Source: CAYZFD01 sp964477735 (GTDB lineage: Bacteria; Bacteroidota; Bacteroidia; Flavobacteriales; Flavobacteriaceae). Taken from it: 18,417 bases of DNA. The stretch is taken from NCBI GenBank assembly GCA_964477735.1, contig CAYZFD010000030.1:1-18417 (forward strand), in the 5' to 3' direction. Below, one piece after another: positions 6,479-14,025 of the stretch (position 1 is the first letter of the stretch; every line of letters begins with the position of its first letter). Made by a program: the position numbers and the translations under genes. The notes beneath the pieces were generated by a model, which did no database searches, was not told the origin of the DNA, and was given only the letters and a program-made list of their open reading frames with translations.

Positions 6479-9400
6479 TCAGACGTTGGCCGTTGCAACC
6501 TTGGGGTTTCGGACATTTAAAGAGCGTTTATAGACTTCGAGGTCAAATTTGATGATTTCACCCAAAGGATTTATCATCACTTTAATGGGATTGTGGGTGG
6601 TCCATCCTGTGTATTTTCTTCCCAAATTTGAGATTCTGATGTAATAAGGATATTCATTGGGTGTATTGTTGTTCATGTGTGCCCACCTAAATTCATAATA
6701 ATTATTGGAAAACCTTTGCACTCTATAAAGGTGTTTTTTTAAGAGCTTAAGGTCAGGGGCTTTCCAATTGATTTGACCATCATCCAATCCCATTATAAAA
6801 AAATCGTCTTGCTGAAGAATATTCACGATTTCTAAACCATATTTAGGGAGCTGATAGATGGGTTCGTTATTCTTTTTTCTTCTCACCACTTCCCAAAATG
6901 AAACCACTTCTTGTTGGAGGCTTCTTTCGAGATCTACATAAATCATAACATGGTGGTTGTTGCGTGGGTTCACAAATTTATTTTCGTCTTGGTTTAGTGC
7001 AACAGCATTGTTCAAAACCTCTTTCGTCCTAACTTTCTTGATAGGCACAGGATCTCCATTTCGGTTAGGCAAAAAAACGCGTGGCACAGGAAATCCTTTG
7101 TCATTGAACTGAAAAAAAGCACCTTTGGGAACTTCTCCTTTGTTGACAAAGCCCCCAATATTTTCGATGTGTTTTAGCAAGAGATTCCGAACATTACTAT
7201 CGACTACTTTCTGGATTTGCCTTAGGGTCTTCAACATGGTCAAAGGTCTTCTAACTACATATTGTTGGTTTTCTGTTTGGTTAATTTTTCCAAATAGTGT
7301 GTCTTTGTGGAGTGAGCCTCTTGCAGCCACACCTAAATTCCGAAAAGTCTTTCCATTTTTTTGAGTTTTTGGGTTTGATTTTACAATTATTTTTCGGTCA
7401 CTTCTCTTTGAAACGATTAATCTTTCGATTGCGTTTTTAGCATCTTCTCTAAAGCTTGGCCATGGCACTTGAACTTTTGCTCGACTAAGGTTGTCTTCAT
7501 ATCGATTCATTTCACTTAAAGCCGTTAAATATTTTGCTTCATTACAGGCCACTATCAGCGCTCCAACAGCAGCGAATTGATAGTCGTTTTGGGGAAAAAT
7601 AGGCTCTGTTAGGTTTTCTATCCCCCAATGAGAACGAAGCACATGAAGGGTGTGACCACGACCAACAAAAACATCGGGGCAAACATGCCCTAGCATGCAT
7701 TTCATTTCGACACTAAAACGATGATCATCAGCAAATTCTTGCTGGATGCCATTTTTTGGCACGTTAGTTTTTGTGAACAAAAGCAATTTATTTCTTGTGT
7801 TAGGGAAATGCGTGTAATTGGAGTAGATATTGCGAACCCTCACCACCACTTTGTCCCAAACTTCATTTCCAAGAGTTGAAAAGTATTCATAGGGTGTTTT
7901 GCCAAGGATGTGTTTTTTGAAATCCGACATGCACAAGGTTTTGTTTGTAGAAGAGTCGTTCAAAAACCTGTGCCATGGCAAAATGTAGACCACCGAAACC
8001 TCTTGAGTAAAAAGTTTTTCTAACGATATCGATCTTCCCGTGTAGGGACAAACACCTCGACACTCTTCCCAAAGTTGATATTTGGTAACATTTAAATGGG
8101 TGTGGTTATGATTAAGTTCAGTGACTATGTTGCTGCTATGTTGTGAGCGTTTCAACCTAGCATTTCTTTCCTCTTGTATTTGCTTACGCCTCAACGAGGA
8201 GGCTTTGAGTTCTGGAGCCAAAACCAACCGACAGCTTTGTATGGCGCCATAGGTTTTAATGATTTGGTTTACTAGTCTTCGAAGTTCAAATGCTACAGCA
8301 ATCACAACAGGCTTTCTTAGGCGCATTATTTCGTTTTGCATGCAACGATCATTGGGAATGGTAAGCTTCACATCCCCATCTATTAACTTAGAGCAAAGGC
8401 CATAAAGTTTGGTGAGCATTTTATCGGTGAAAGCAAATTCAGCTTTTAGGTGACTTTGCACTTTTTTCAAAAATGAGACTCTCGAGTTCTTATGATTGAG
8501 AGATACTAGCTCATCAATGAGGGCTTTCTGATCTCTAAGGTGTATGGAATTCCACTGAGCACCCAAAGCGTTTTTTACCCCACCCATAACAACAGCCAAA
8601 TCGAACGGCAAACCAATTTCTAAAAACGGAAGTATGTTTCTGATGGCCTTGCGGCTCATTTCTGCATATGACATGTCTAACTTAATGCCGGCCACATGGC
8701 GGGCTTGCAGTGCGTTAAGTTTCCATTTTTCCTGAGCAAGTTCTGCAAGTTGCTTTTTTGAATCATAAAAGTAAATGGCATGCCAGCGATCTTCTTTTTC
8801 TTTATCGGAAAGTTGGCTCCATTCAACGCCAAAACATGTTTTTTTTAAAAAAACAGGGAGGGTTGATGTTAAACTAAACTTTTTGCTTTCATCGTAATTG
8901 AATTTACCCTCAATGCCATGCTTAGACAACAGCCTCACAATTCTCCTAAAAGTGAAAGATTTATATTTTTGACACTCCCCTACAACAAGCAATCGAGAAC
9001 GACTACTCAGTGGATTTCCATCTAAAAGTATGGTATTTACAAACCTATAGATCTTTAGCTTTTCGTAATCTAGGCAACTGGCTGGCGCAACTTTCTTGTC
9101 TGTGTTGTATGGGCAACGACGCCTAAGCTTTTGATGGGCACGCAAAGGCCTCTGAAAAAATAAAATGCCATCTCTAGTATCTCCGTCTGCTTTTCTTCTT
9201 CCCAATTCTTCTTTTAATTCAGGGGTAAGTAGGTGTGGATAATGGAGGGCCTGATAGGCAAAAATGGCATCAAATTCGTCTATATAATATTGCCTATCGG
9301 TATATCGATTTCGAATGCGTTCATTAGAATGCTTGTAGCTTGTTTCTTGCGCGGGAAACAAACTATAGAGATAGCTGCCCAAGGTTTCCTTTTTGACATA

Positions 9401-9919
9401 AACATCTGTTTCCATCACGCCCCTACGATTTTCTTTAGGTAGGCCATTTTTTAAATGAGAAACCTCTACCCTATCCATATCATCTGTGAACACTATACCT
9501 CTTCGCTTTGCCATATGGTAGAAAACCCGACCCAACTCATGCAAGCTAAGAGGTTCTTCAATTGCTTTTTTCCGCAATTCGTAGGGGTTCATGGCAAACC
9601 ACTCGTTGGCTTTTTCAGGAAATTTTCCCAAATGCTTCCAAGCCGCCAAATCACAAGGATTTAAGGGGGTCATCTTGTGTTCTATTAAACAACTTAGAAG
9701 ATGCTGCTGGCGTAACTTTTGTCTAAAATATTTTTTTCTGATGGCTCTATTGGCCGACCGAAAGGCTGTTTTGGATTTTTCCCTGTTTCCTTTGCCAATC
9801 ATGAGCACTCCAGGCTCAAAAACGCGCACGCCCATCGCTTTTATTTGCGATTCATCTTCTGTTATGGCCCAACCAATGTGATCGGGATAAAGCTTTAAAC
9901 CAAGGGTTAAGCTGCTCAT
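6479..9919 (-). CDS. cas9: Catalytically dead type II-C Cas9
   Basis: The 1146-residue protein is a Cas9. In order: RuvC-I (LGLKLYPDHIGWAI, residues 6-19), an arginine-rich bridge helix (about 46-75), a REC region (about 76-550; MNPYELRKKA at 110, FFQRPLRAHQKLRRRCPYN at 254), RuvC-II (RLVLAPELKAS, 564), HNH (about 613-720; CPYTGRSISLEKLF, TPYEYF), RuvC-III (AAVGALIVAC, 783), and a PAM-interacting end (NILQQDDFFIMGL, LYRVQRFSNNYYEFR, NPIKV). All nuclease residues are replaced: Lys9, Val566, Ala783 and Gly786 in RuvC, and Val644, Tyr645 and Lys668 in HNH. The HNH core aligns without gaps to Neisseria Cas9 as I recall it, so the losses are substitutions. The frame is intact and shorter than most Bacteroidota Cas9s (about 1400). 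The protein should bind RNA and DNA but not cut. A tracrRNA-like gene adjoins its start; no cas1/cas2 follow. Confidence 0.95.
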   Translation of the reverse strand: MSSLTLGLKLYPDHIGWAITEDESQIKAMGVRVFEPGVLMIGKGNREKSKTAFRSANRAIRKKYFRQKLRQQHLLSCLIEHKMTPLNPCDLAAWKHLGKFPEKANEWFAMNPYELRKKAIEEPLSLHELGRVFYHMAKRRGIVFTDDMDRVEVSHLKNGLPKENRRGVMETDVYVKKETLGSYLYSLFPAQETSYKHSNERIRNRYTDRQYYIDEFDAIFAYQALHYPHLLTPELKEELGRRKADGDTRDGILFFQRPLRAHQKLRRRCPYNTDKKVAPASCLDYEKLKIYRFVNTILLDGNPLSSRSRLLVVGECQKYKSFTFRRIVRLLSKHGIEGKFNYDESKKFSLTSTLPVFLKKTCFGVEWSQLSDKEKEDRWHAIYFYDSKKQLAELAQEKWKLNALQARHVAGIKLDMSYAEMSRKAIRNILPFLEIGLPFDLAVVMGGVKNALGAQWNSIHLRDQKALIDELVSLNHKNSRVSFLKKVQSHLKAEFAFTDKMLTKLYGLCSKLIDGDVKLTIPNDRCMQNEIMRLRKPVVIAVAFELRRLVNQIIKTYGAIQSCRLVLAPELKASSLRRKQIQEERNARLKRSQHSSNIVTELNHNHTHLNVTKYQLWEECRGVCPYTGRSISLEKLFTQEVSVVYILPWHRFLNDSSTNKTLCMSDFKKHILGKTPYEYFSTLGNEVWDKVVVRVRNIYSNYTHFPNTRNKLLLFTKTNVPKNGIQQEFADDHRFSVEMKCMLGHVCPDVFVGRGHTLHVLRSHWGIENLTEPIFPQNDYQFAAVGALIVACNEAKYLTALSEMNRYEDNLSRAKVQVPWPSFREDAKNAIERLIVSKRSDRKIIVKSNPKTQKNGKTFRNLGVAARGSLHKDTLFGKINQTENQQYVVRRPLTMLKTLRQIQKVVDSNVRNLLLKHIENIGGFVNKGEVPKGAFFQFNDKGFPVPRVFLPNRNGDPVPIKKVRTKEVLNNAVALNQDENKFVNPRNNHHVMIYVDLERSLQQEVVSFWEVVRRKKNNEPIYQLPKYGLEIVNILQQDDFFIMGLDDGQINWKAPDLKLLKKHLYRVQRFSNNYYEFRWAHMNNNTPNEYPYYIRISNLGRKYTGWTTHNPIKVMINPLGEIIKFDLEVYKRSLNVRNPKVATANV

Positions 9920-9934
9920 TTCATTTTTCTTTTA

Positions 9935-9942
9935 TATATTTG
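9935..9942 (+). promoter_or_regulatory. -7 box of the tracrRNA-like gene
   Basis: TATATTTG is an exact match to TAnnTTTG and is placed to start transcription near 9946, just before the anti-repeat. No clear -33 TTG is seen 19-21 bp upstream, in the cas9 5' end. The stretch TATATTTGACCAT also resembles TATCTTTGAACCAT, which I recall from Bacteroidota type II-C repeats, where it serves as an internal promoter. The same bases could instead belong to a longer anti-repeat. Confidence 0.4.
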
Positions 9943-9944
9943 AC

Positions 9945-10012
9945 CATCTTATCACAATAAGGCTATATGCCGTAGATAAAACATCTTAAGTCCTGCCTCG
10001 GTGGGACTTTTT
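9945..10012 (+). ncRNA. tracrRNA-like RNA with short anti-repeat
   Basis: The region between cas9 and the next gene carries, on the strand opposite cas9, the layout of a type II-C tracrRNA. An anti-repeat (CATCTTATCACAAT, 9945-9958) is followed by a nexus hairpin, GGC-TATAT-GCC (9961-9971). A weak AGAT/ATCT hairpin (9974-9986) and a terminator stem with T-run (9988-10012) complete it. CACAATAAGGC...GCCGTAGA is the conserved look of Bacteroidota tracrRNAs. The anti-repeat pairs with the cores downstream of cas9: ATCACAAT with ATTGTGAT (8 bp), a UU/UU internal loop, then in the second unit CATC with GATG. That is the lower stem-bulge-upper stem plan of Cas9 dual RNAs. The 5' end is estimated from the -7 box; a start at or before 9930 is possible. 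It is antisense to the cas9 leader. Confidence 0.75.
9988..10012 (+). terminator. Rho-independent terminator of the tracrRNA-like gene
   Basis: AAGTCCTGC (9988-9996) pairs with GTGGGACTT (10001-10009), including two G-U pairs, around a CTCG loop. A T-run at 10008-10012 follows. The T-run overlaps the stop codon of the convergent 93-residue gene. The hairpin would also serve as the 3' end of the guide RNA scaffold. Confidence 0.8.
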
Positions 10013-10292
10013 AAATTCTCAACAACCTATTCCTTAAGCTAACCTCCTTAACAAAACCTTCATTGTTGAAGAAGATATAAGCGTAGTTATTTCCGAAAAG
10101 ATTTTTGGAATGTGACACTCTATACATCCAAACATTACTTCTCCAATCGTTGAAGGCTTCGCCTAAAATGTGTAGAATCTCTTCTTTGTTTTTACCTAGT
10201 AGTGTATTCCTTGATTTCAAAAACAAAAATTTATTTTGCTTCATTCTTTCATCGAAAACGCTTCCGTCTTCATAGGTGGTAGTCATTTGCAT
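10011..10292 (-). CDS. Hypothetical 93-residue protein, BamE/SmpA-like fold possible
   Basis: This is a small protein that I do not recognise with certainty. Residues 30-85 have the pattern of the BamE/SmpA-type domain: a LLGKNKEEILHILGEAF helix start, then WMYRV and a strand YAYIFFNNEGFVKEV. It lacks a signal peptide or lipobox, unlike true outer-membrane BamE proteins, so a cytoplasmic location is likely. Met1 and Met3 are both possible starts. It lies 91 bp upstream of cas9 on the same strand and may share a transcript with it, reading across the tracrRNA-like gene in antisense. Its stop codon overlaps the tracrRNA terminator. Position alone makes it a candidate partner or regulated target of the dead Cas9, but nothing in the protein shows this. 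Confidence 0.65.
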   Translation of the reverse strand: MQMTTTYEDGSVFDERMKQNKFLFLKSRNTLLGKNKEEILHILGEAFNDWRSNVWMYRVSHSKNLFGNNYAYIFFNNEGFVKEVSLRNRLLRI

Positions 10293-10560
10293 GGCTGTGT
10301 AGGTTTTTGGTGTGGTAGCAAAAAAGGTTAACTATACTAACGCATTAGCACTGTTAATTTCTACAAATCAGCGCAATTGCTCTTCTAGATGTTTTTGGGT
10401 AATGATATTATTGCTTATCCTTCTTGAAATTGATAATTAATATCGCTTAATTGGAATTCTGAGTGGTTAATGCTTTTCTTACTTCTTTGTAAGACAAAAC
10501 TTATATAAACAAAAAGGGGAGCTAATGCTCCCCTAAACTTTTCACAAGAAATGTTAAATT
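10293..10560. other. Intergenic region upstream of the 93-residue gene
   Basis: This 268-bp AT-rich stretch holds the terminator of the PpiD-like gene at its right end and presumably the promoter of the 93-residue gene at its left end. A minus-strand run TAACCTTTTTTG just before that gene is a loose relative of TAnnTTTG. The sequence ACTATACT at 10331-10338 also occurs beside the second repeat core downstream of cas9. I see no further ORF, RNA gene or repeat. Confidence 0.5.
10511..10534 (-). terminator. Rho-independent terminator after the PpiD-like gene
   Basis: On the minus strand AGGGGAGC-ATTA-GCTCCCCT forms a perfect 8-bp GC-rich stem with a four-base loop, followed by TTTTTG. It lies 27 bp beyond the stop codon and closes the long envelope gene block. 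Confidence 0.92.
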
Positions 10561-12678
10561 CTAATAAAACAATGCTCTGTTGTCTTGAATTGAAGATTGT
10601 TCTTCAAGTGCTTTTGTTATGGCCAATGTGCTGGCACTTCTTTGCTGTTGGGCCAATTGTTTGGCTATAGCAGCATAGTTTTCTAGGGTTGGCGCTTCAA
10701 TGCGATCGGTAACTTTTACCTTAAACAATCCAGTATTGCCCACAATCCAATCAGAAACTTCATCTTTGTTGAGTTTAAAGGCTGTTCCAACAACCAAAGC
10801 TTCTCTACCCACTCCTGAAAGCGTTGCTGCTTTTCGATTTAATGCAGTGGCAGCATTCACAGTCACGTTGGCTTCTTGAGCAACAACTGTTAAATCATCG
10901 CCAGCATTTTTATATTTTTCTTTCAGCATCTCTGCTTTCTTTTGGTTTCGCAAAATGGGCAATACCACCGCAGTAGCCTCATCAGCAGTTTGCAACCCTT
11001 CCTCTGTTTTCTTGGTTAATTGCGCCACCACATAACCCCCGCCTGCAAGGTCAAATCTTTTTAAATCTCCCACTTGTGTTTCTTCATCGAATAACCACTG
11101 AACCATTCTTCTTTGATTGGATAGCCCTGGAAGGTTATCATCCAAAACCTGAATGTTTTTAACAGGTCTTACATTGCGTTCGTTTTCGCTGGCAAGCGCA
11201 CTAAAATCTGAAGCTGATTGAGCAGCCATTTCAAACTTTGTGGCTTCATTAAACACGTCATTACTGGTTTTATCTGATGGAATGTTTTGAAGGGCAACAG
11301 ATGCTAATAGGACCACATCACGAACTTCTTTGATTTCGATGACATGAAAACCAAAATCTGTTTCCACCAAGCCTATGCTACCTTTTGGGTTGTTGAACAC
11401 ATAATCAGAAAAAGGCTTCACCATAGCGCCTTCTTGAAAAAATCCAAGATCTCCGCCATTGGTTTTTGAAGGACCGTCGGAATTTTCTCTGGCCAGCTCT
11501 GCAAAATTATTCGGATCTGCTTTGGCTTTTCGAAGCAGTTGTTGCGCTTCTTTTTGAGCTTCATCTTTGGTACGAGTGATTTCTTCGGCAGCGTTGGTTG
11601 CACCTGCATAGGCCACCAAAATATGACTGGCCTGACGTGATCCCCCCACTTTCTTATCAACAGCACGGGTGATTTTAAAGTAACCGTTGTCTTTATAGGG
11701 CCCAAAAACCTCATCTTTTTCCAAGTTGAATAAGGTTTCGGCAAAACCTGATGGCAAATTCCCTTTGGGCACATAGGTAGAATCAAATTTAATGTCTGAA
11801 TGCTGGTTAACAAAACTGGCTATGTTTTGGGTGTTTCGCAAGCCTAGATTTTTTTCAACTTGTTTTGAAACGTCGTTATAGGCTTCAGTGTCTTCAATTA
11901 AAGTTTGTAATTGATTTTTGATAGCATTTTCATCGTCTAGGGTAGGCTTTTCATCAAACTGAACAAACAAAATATCGCGACTTGGTTTTACTTCGAAACG
12001 GTCTTTGTTATCCTCAACATAGGCTGTTATTTCTGATTTTTTTACGGGCACTAAGCTATCTGCAATCGATGAAAAAGGAATTTGAACATATTGAACAGAG
12101 ACGTTTGAGTTGTCTGCAGCATGTAAATTTTTACCCTCGATCTGAGTGCTGTTGATGCCTGACTTGATGAGGTTGTTGTATTGATTTTCGTTAGAGGCCT
12201 CTTGAATACCAGCTTCTTGCATGGTCCATTGGTCATAGGCCACAGGATTTGTTTTCTTAAGATCGGCGATAAAAGCCACAAACTTAACCGGATCAAAAAT
12301 TCCTGCTTCATTTTGAAAGCGAGGGTCTGAATTGAAACCTGGGGATTGGGCCAAATAATTTTCTAAATGACTTTTGCCACCTTCAATACCCAATTGGTCG
12401 AATTGTTGGGAAAGCAGTGTAGCTCTAAGCTGTTGGGTCCAAGCGGCATTTAGTGCCTGGGAAGTGGTGTAGTTGTAGGCACGTTCCATTCCATCTACTC
12501 TTTGTCTGAACTCTGCAATATCAATTTCTTCATCGTTGACAACGGCCAATGGTTCTTGAGAACCGAAACCGTTTCCGCTATTGTCGAATACACCAGAAAT
12601 CACAAAAGCAAATAAAGCCATCCCTATTACGATAATAAGGAAAAAGGAACGCTGTCTAATCTTGCCTAAAATAGCCAT
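10561..12678 (-). CDS. PpiD-like peptidyl-prolyl isomerase (SurA N-domain and parvulin)
   Basis: This 705-residue periplasmic foldase is anchored by one N-terminal membrane helix (residues about 11-30, SFFLIIVIGMALFAFVISGV). After it come a SurA/PpiD-type chaperone domain (about 40-230) and a parvulin domain (about 348-452). The parvulin motifs are SHILV, FAELARENSDGPSK, GGDLGFF, MVKPFSDYVF and GFHVIEI. The rest of the C-terminal half is a second, more degenerate parvulin-like or chaperone region. PpiD-type proteins assist folding of exported and outer-membrane proteins at the inner-membrane surface. It is the last gene of the envelope block and ends in a strong terminator. The 72-bp gap before it may hold its own promoter, but I see only imperfect -7 boxes. 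The gene is of normal length for Bacteroidota. Confidence 0.93.
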   Translation of the reverse strand: MAILGKIRQRSFFLIIVIGMALFAFVISGVFDNSGNGFGSQEPLAVVNDEEIDIAEFRQRVDGMERAYNYTTSQALNAAWTQQLRATLLSQQFDQLGIEGGKSHLENYLAQSPGFNSDPRFQNEAGIFDPVKFVAFIADLKKTNPVAYDQWTMQEAGIQEASNENQYNNLIKSGINSTQIEGKNLHAADNSNVSVQYVQIPFSSIADSLVPVKKSEITAYVEDNKDRFEVKPSRDILFVQFDEKPTLDDENAIKNQLQTLIEDTEAYNDVSKQVEKNLGLRNTQNIASFVNQHSDIKFDSTYVPKGNLPSGFAETLFNLEKDEVFGPYKDNGYFKITRAVDKKVGGSRQASHILVAYAGATNAAEEITRTKDEAQKEAQQLLRKAKADPNNFAELARENSDGPSKTNGGDLGFFQEGAMVKPFSDYVFNNPKGSIGLVETDFGFHVIEIKEVRDVVLLASVALQNIPSDKTSNDVFNEATKFEMAAQSASDFSALASENERNVRPVKNIQVLDDNLPGLSNQRRMVQWLFDEETQVGDLKRFDLAGGGYVVAQLTKKTEEGLQTADEATAVVLPILRNQKKAEMLKEKYKNAGDDLTVVAQEANVTVNAATALNRKAATLSGVGREALVVGTAFKLNKDEVSDWIVGNTGLFKVKVTDRIEAPTLENYAAIAKQLAQQQRSASTLAITKALEEQSSIQDNRALFY

Positions 12679-12750
12679 AGTCTATATTTTAAAATAGTGG
12701 ACGAAAATACGACTTAGTGCGCAAAATAAAAAGGAAGCAGACGACTTTGT

Positions 12751-14025
12751 TTAGGAGGGTTCCACAAAGTTTAGTTCCACCAAGTCAATTTTGGTATTCG
12801 AGACCGATCTCATGGTGAATTTATAGGGTGGAATTTGCACTTTTTCACCTTGGCTTGGAATTTCCTCGGCATAATAAACAATCAGGCCTCCAAGGGTTTC
12901 ATAGTGGGATGATTCGGGGAGGTTTAGGTCATATTTTTCATTTAAATCATCAACGGCTAAGCGTGCAGAGAATAGCCATTTTCCAGGTTCAAGGACTTCT
13001 TCTATTAACGCTTGGGAGTCGTGTTCATCTTCAATTTCACCAAAAAGTTCTTCCACGATGTCTTCCATAGTGATGAGCCCCGCCGTTCCGCCATATTCAT
13101 CGAGGACTACGGCCATGCTTTTGTGTTTTTTGGTGAGCTTATCAAACAAGTCTTTCACATACATAGACTCGGGAATATGTTCAATTGGAAGAATGATAGA
13201 GCGTATATTTTCGGGGTTTTTAAATAAATCAAATGAGTGTATGTAGCCAACAATGTTGTCTAAATTTTCTTTGTAAACCAAGATTTTAGAATAGCCCGAT
13301 TTCACAAAAAGATCGCGCAACTGATCAGGTGTTTCTTTGTGGCTCACTGCAGTAATTTCAGTTCTGGGGACCATGACATCTCTGGCTTTTACATTTGAAA
13401 ATTCCAAGGCATTCTGAAAGAGTTGTATTTCACTGTCCACTTCTTCATCGGTATCGATCCCTTCCATTTGCTCAGAAATAAAGTTACCGATTTCAATTTT
13501 CGAAAAAGCAACCTGAATATCCCCTCTCTCTTGCTTACTATTGGGATGAAACAAACTGTCGGACAACCACATGACAAAAGTTGTAACGGGAGAGAAAAAC
13601 AAAAAAAAGATGTAGGCAGGAATTAAAAAAAGTTTGAAAAGCTGATTGGCATAAAGTTGAAAAAAAACTTTTGGTAAAAATTCTGCAGTCATTAAAATGA
13701 TAAACGTAGAGATGAGCGTTTGTATGAGCAATACATTCAAAGGCAATTGGGTTGTGGCTGAGAGTGCAGGATAGATTAAATCGACAATGAGATCACCCAT
13801 AAAAATACCATAGACAACCAAAGCGACATTATTTCCTATGAGCATGGTGGCAATAAATTTAGCGGGGTTTTTAACCGTCTGGCGCATCAGAAAAGCCACA
13901 GGGCCATGCTTCTTTTTTTCGAGTTCTAAATAAATTTTGTTTGAGGAAACGAATGCAATCTCCATTCCTGAAAAGAACGCTGAAAACAATAGGCATAAAA
14001 CAATGACAAGGAGCGCTTCTTGCAT
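12751..14025 (-). CDS. CNNM/CorC family membrane protein (hemolysin C-like, possible GldE relative)
   Basis: This 424-residue protein has an N-terminal CNNM membrane domain (about residues 1-160, four hydrophobic segments) opening with the FSAFFSGMEIAF motif. A paired CBS module follows (about 205-325). A C-terminal CorC/HlyC domain (about 335-420) ends with GGLIVYYAEEIPSQG. The signature VVLDEYGGTAGLITMEDIVEE at about 307-327 is diagnostic. Family members are implicated in Mg2+/Co2+ efflux; the hemolysin name is historical. In gliding Bacteroidota a paralogue, GldE, supports the gliding machinery, and sequence reading alone cannot separate the two. The start codon overlaps the stop of the preceding 64-residue gene (TAATG), so translation is coupled. 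Confidence 0.9.
   Translation of the reverse strand: MQEALLVIVLCLLFSAFFSGMEIAFVSSNKIYLELEKKKHGPVAFLMRQTVKNPAKFIATMLIGNNVALVVYGIFMGDLIVDLIYPALSATTQLPLNVLLIQTLISTFIILMTAEFLPKVFFQLYANQLFKLFLIPAYIFFLFFSPVTTFVMWLSDSLFHPNSKQERGDIQVAFSKIEIGNFISEQMEGIDTDEEVDSEIQLFQNALEFSNVKARDVMVPRTEITAVSHKETPDQLRDLFVKSGYSKILVYKENLDNIVGYIHSFDLFKNPENIRSIILPIEHIPESMYVKDLFDKLTKKHKSMAVVLDEYGGTAGLITMEDIVEELFGEIEDEHDSQALIEEVLEPGKWLFSARLAVDDLNEKYDLNLPESSHYETLGGLIVYYAEEIPSQGEKVQIPPYKFTMRSVSNTKIDLVELNFVEPS

Noticed and set aside
7125..9881. Plus-strand ORFs of 69-96 codons opposite cas9
   Set aside because: They lie wholly inside the conserved cas9 coding sequence, have no family resemblance or plausible start signals, and read as frame shadows.
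6479..9919. cas9 as a pseudogene, or as an IscB/TnpB-type transposon nuclease
   Set aside because: The frame is open for 1146 codons with conserved motifs in every domain, so there is no sign of decay beyond the active sites. A large REC region and a C-terminal PAM-interacting domain are present, and IscB/TnpB proteins lack these. No transposon ends or transposase are seen.
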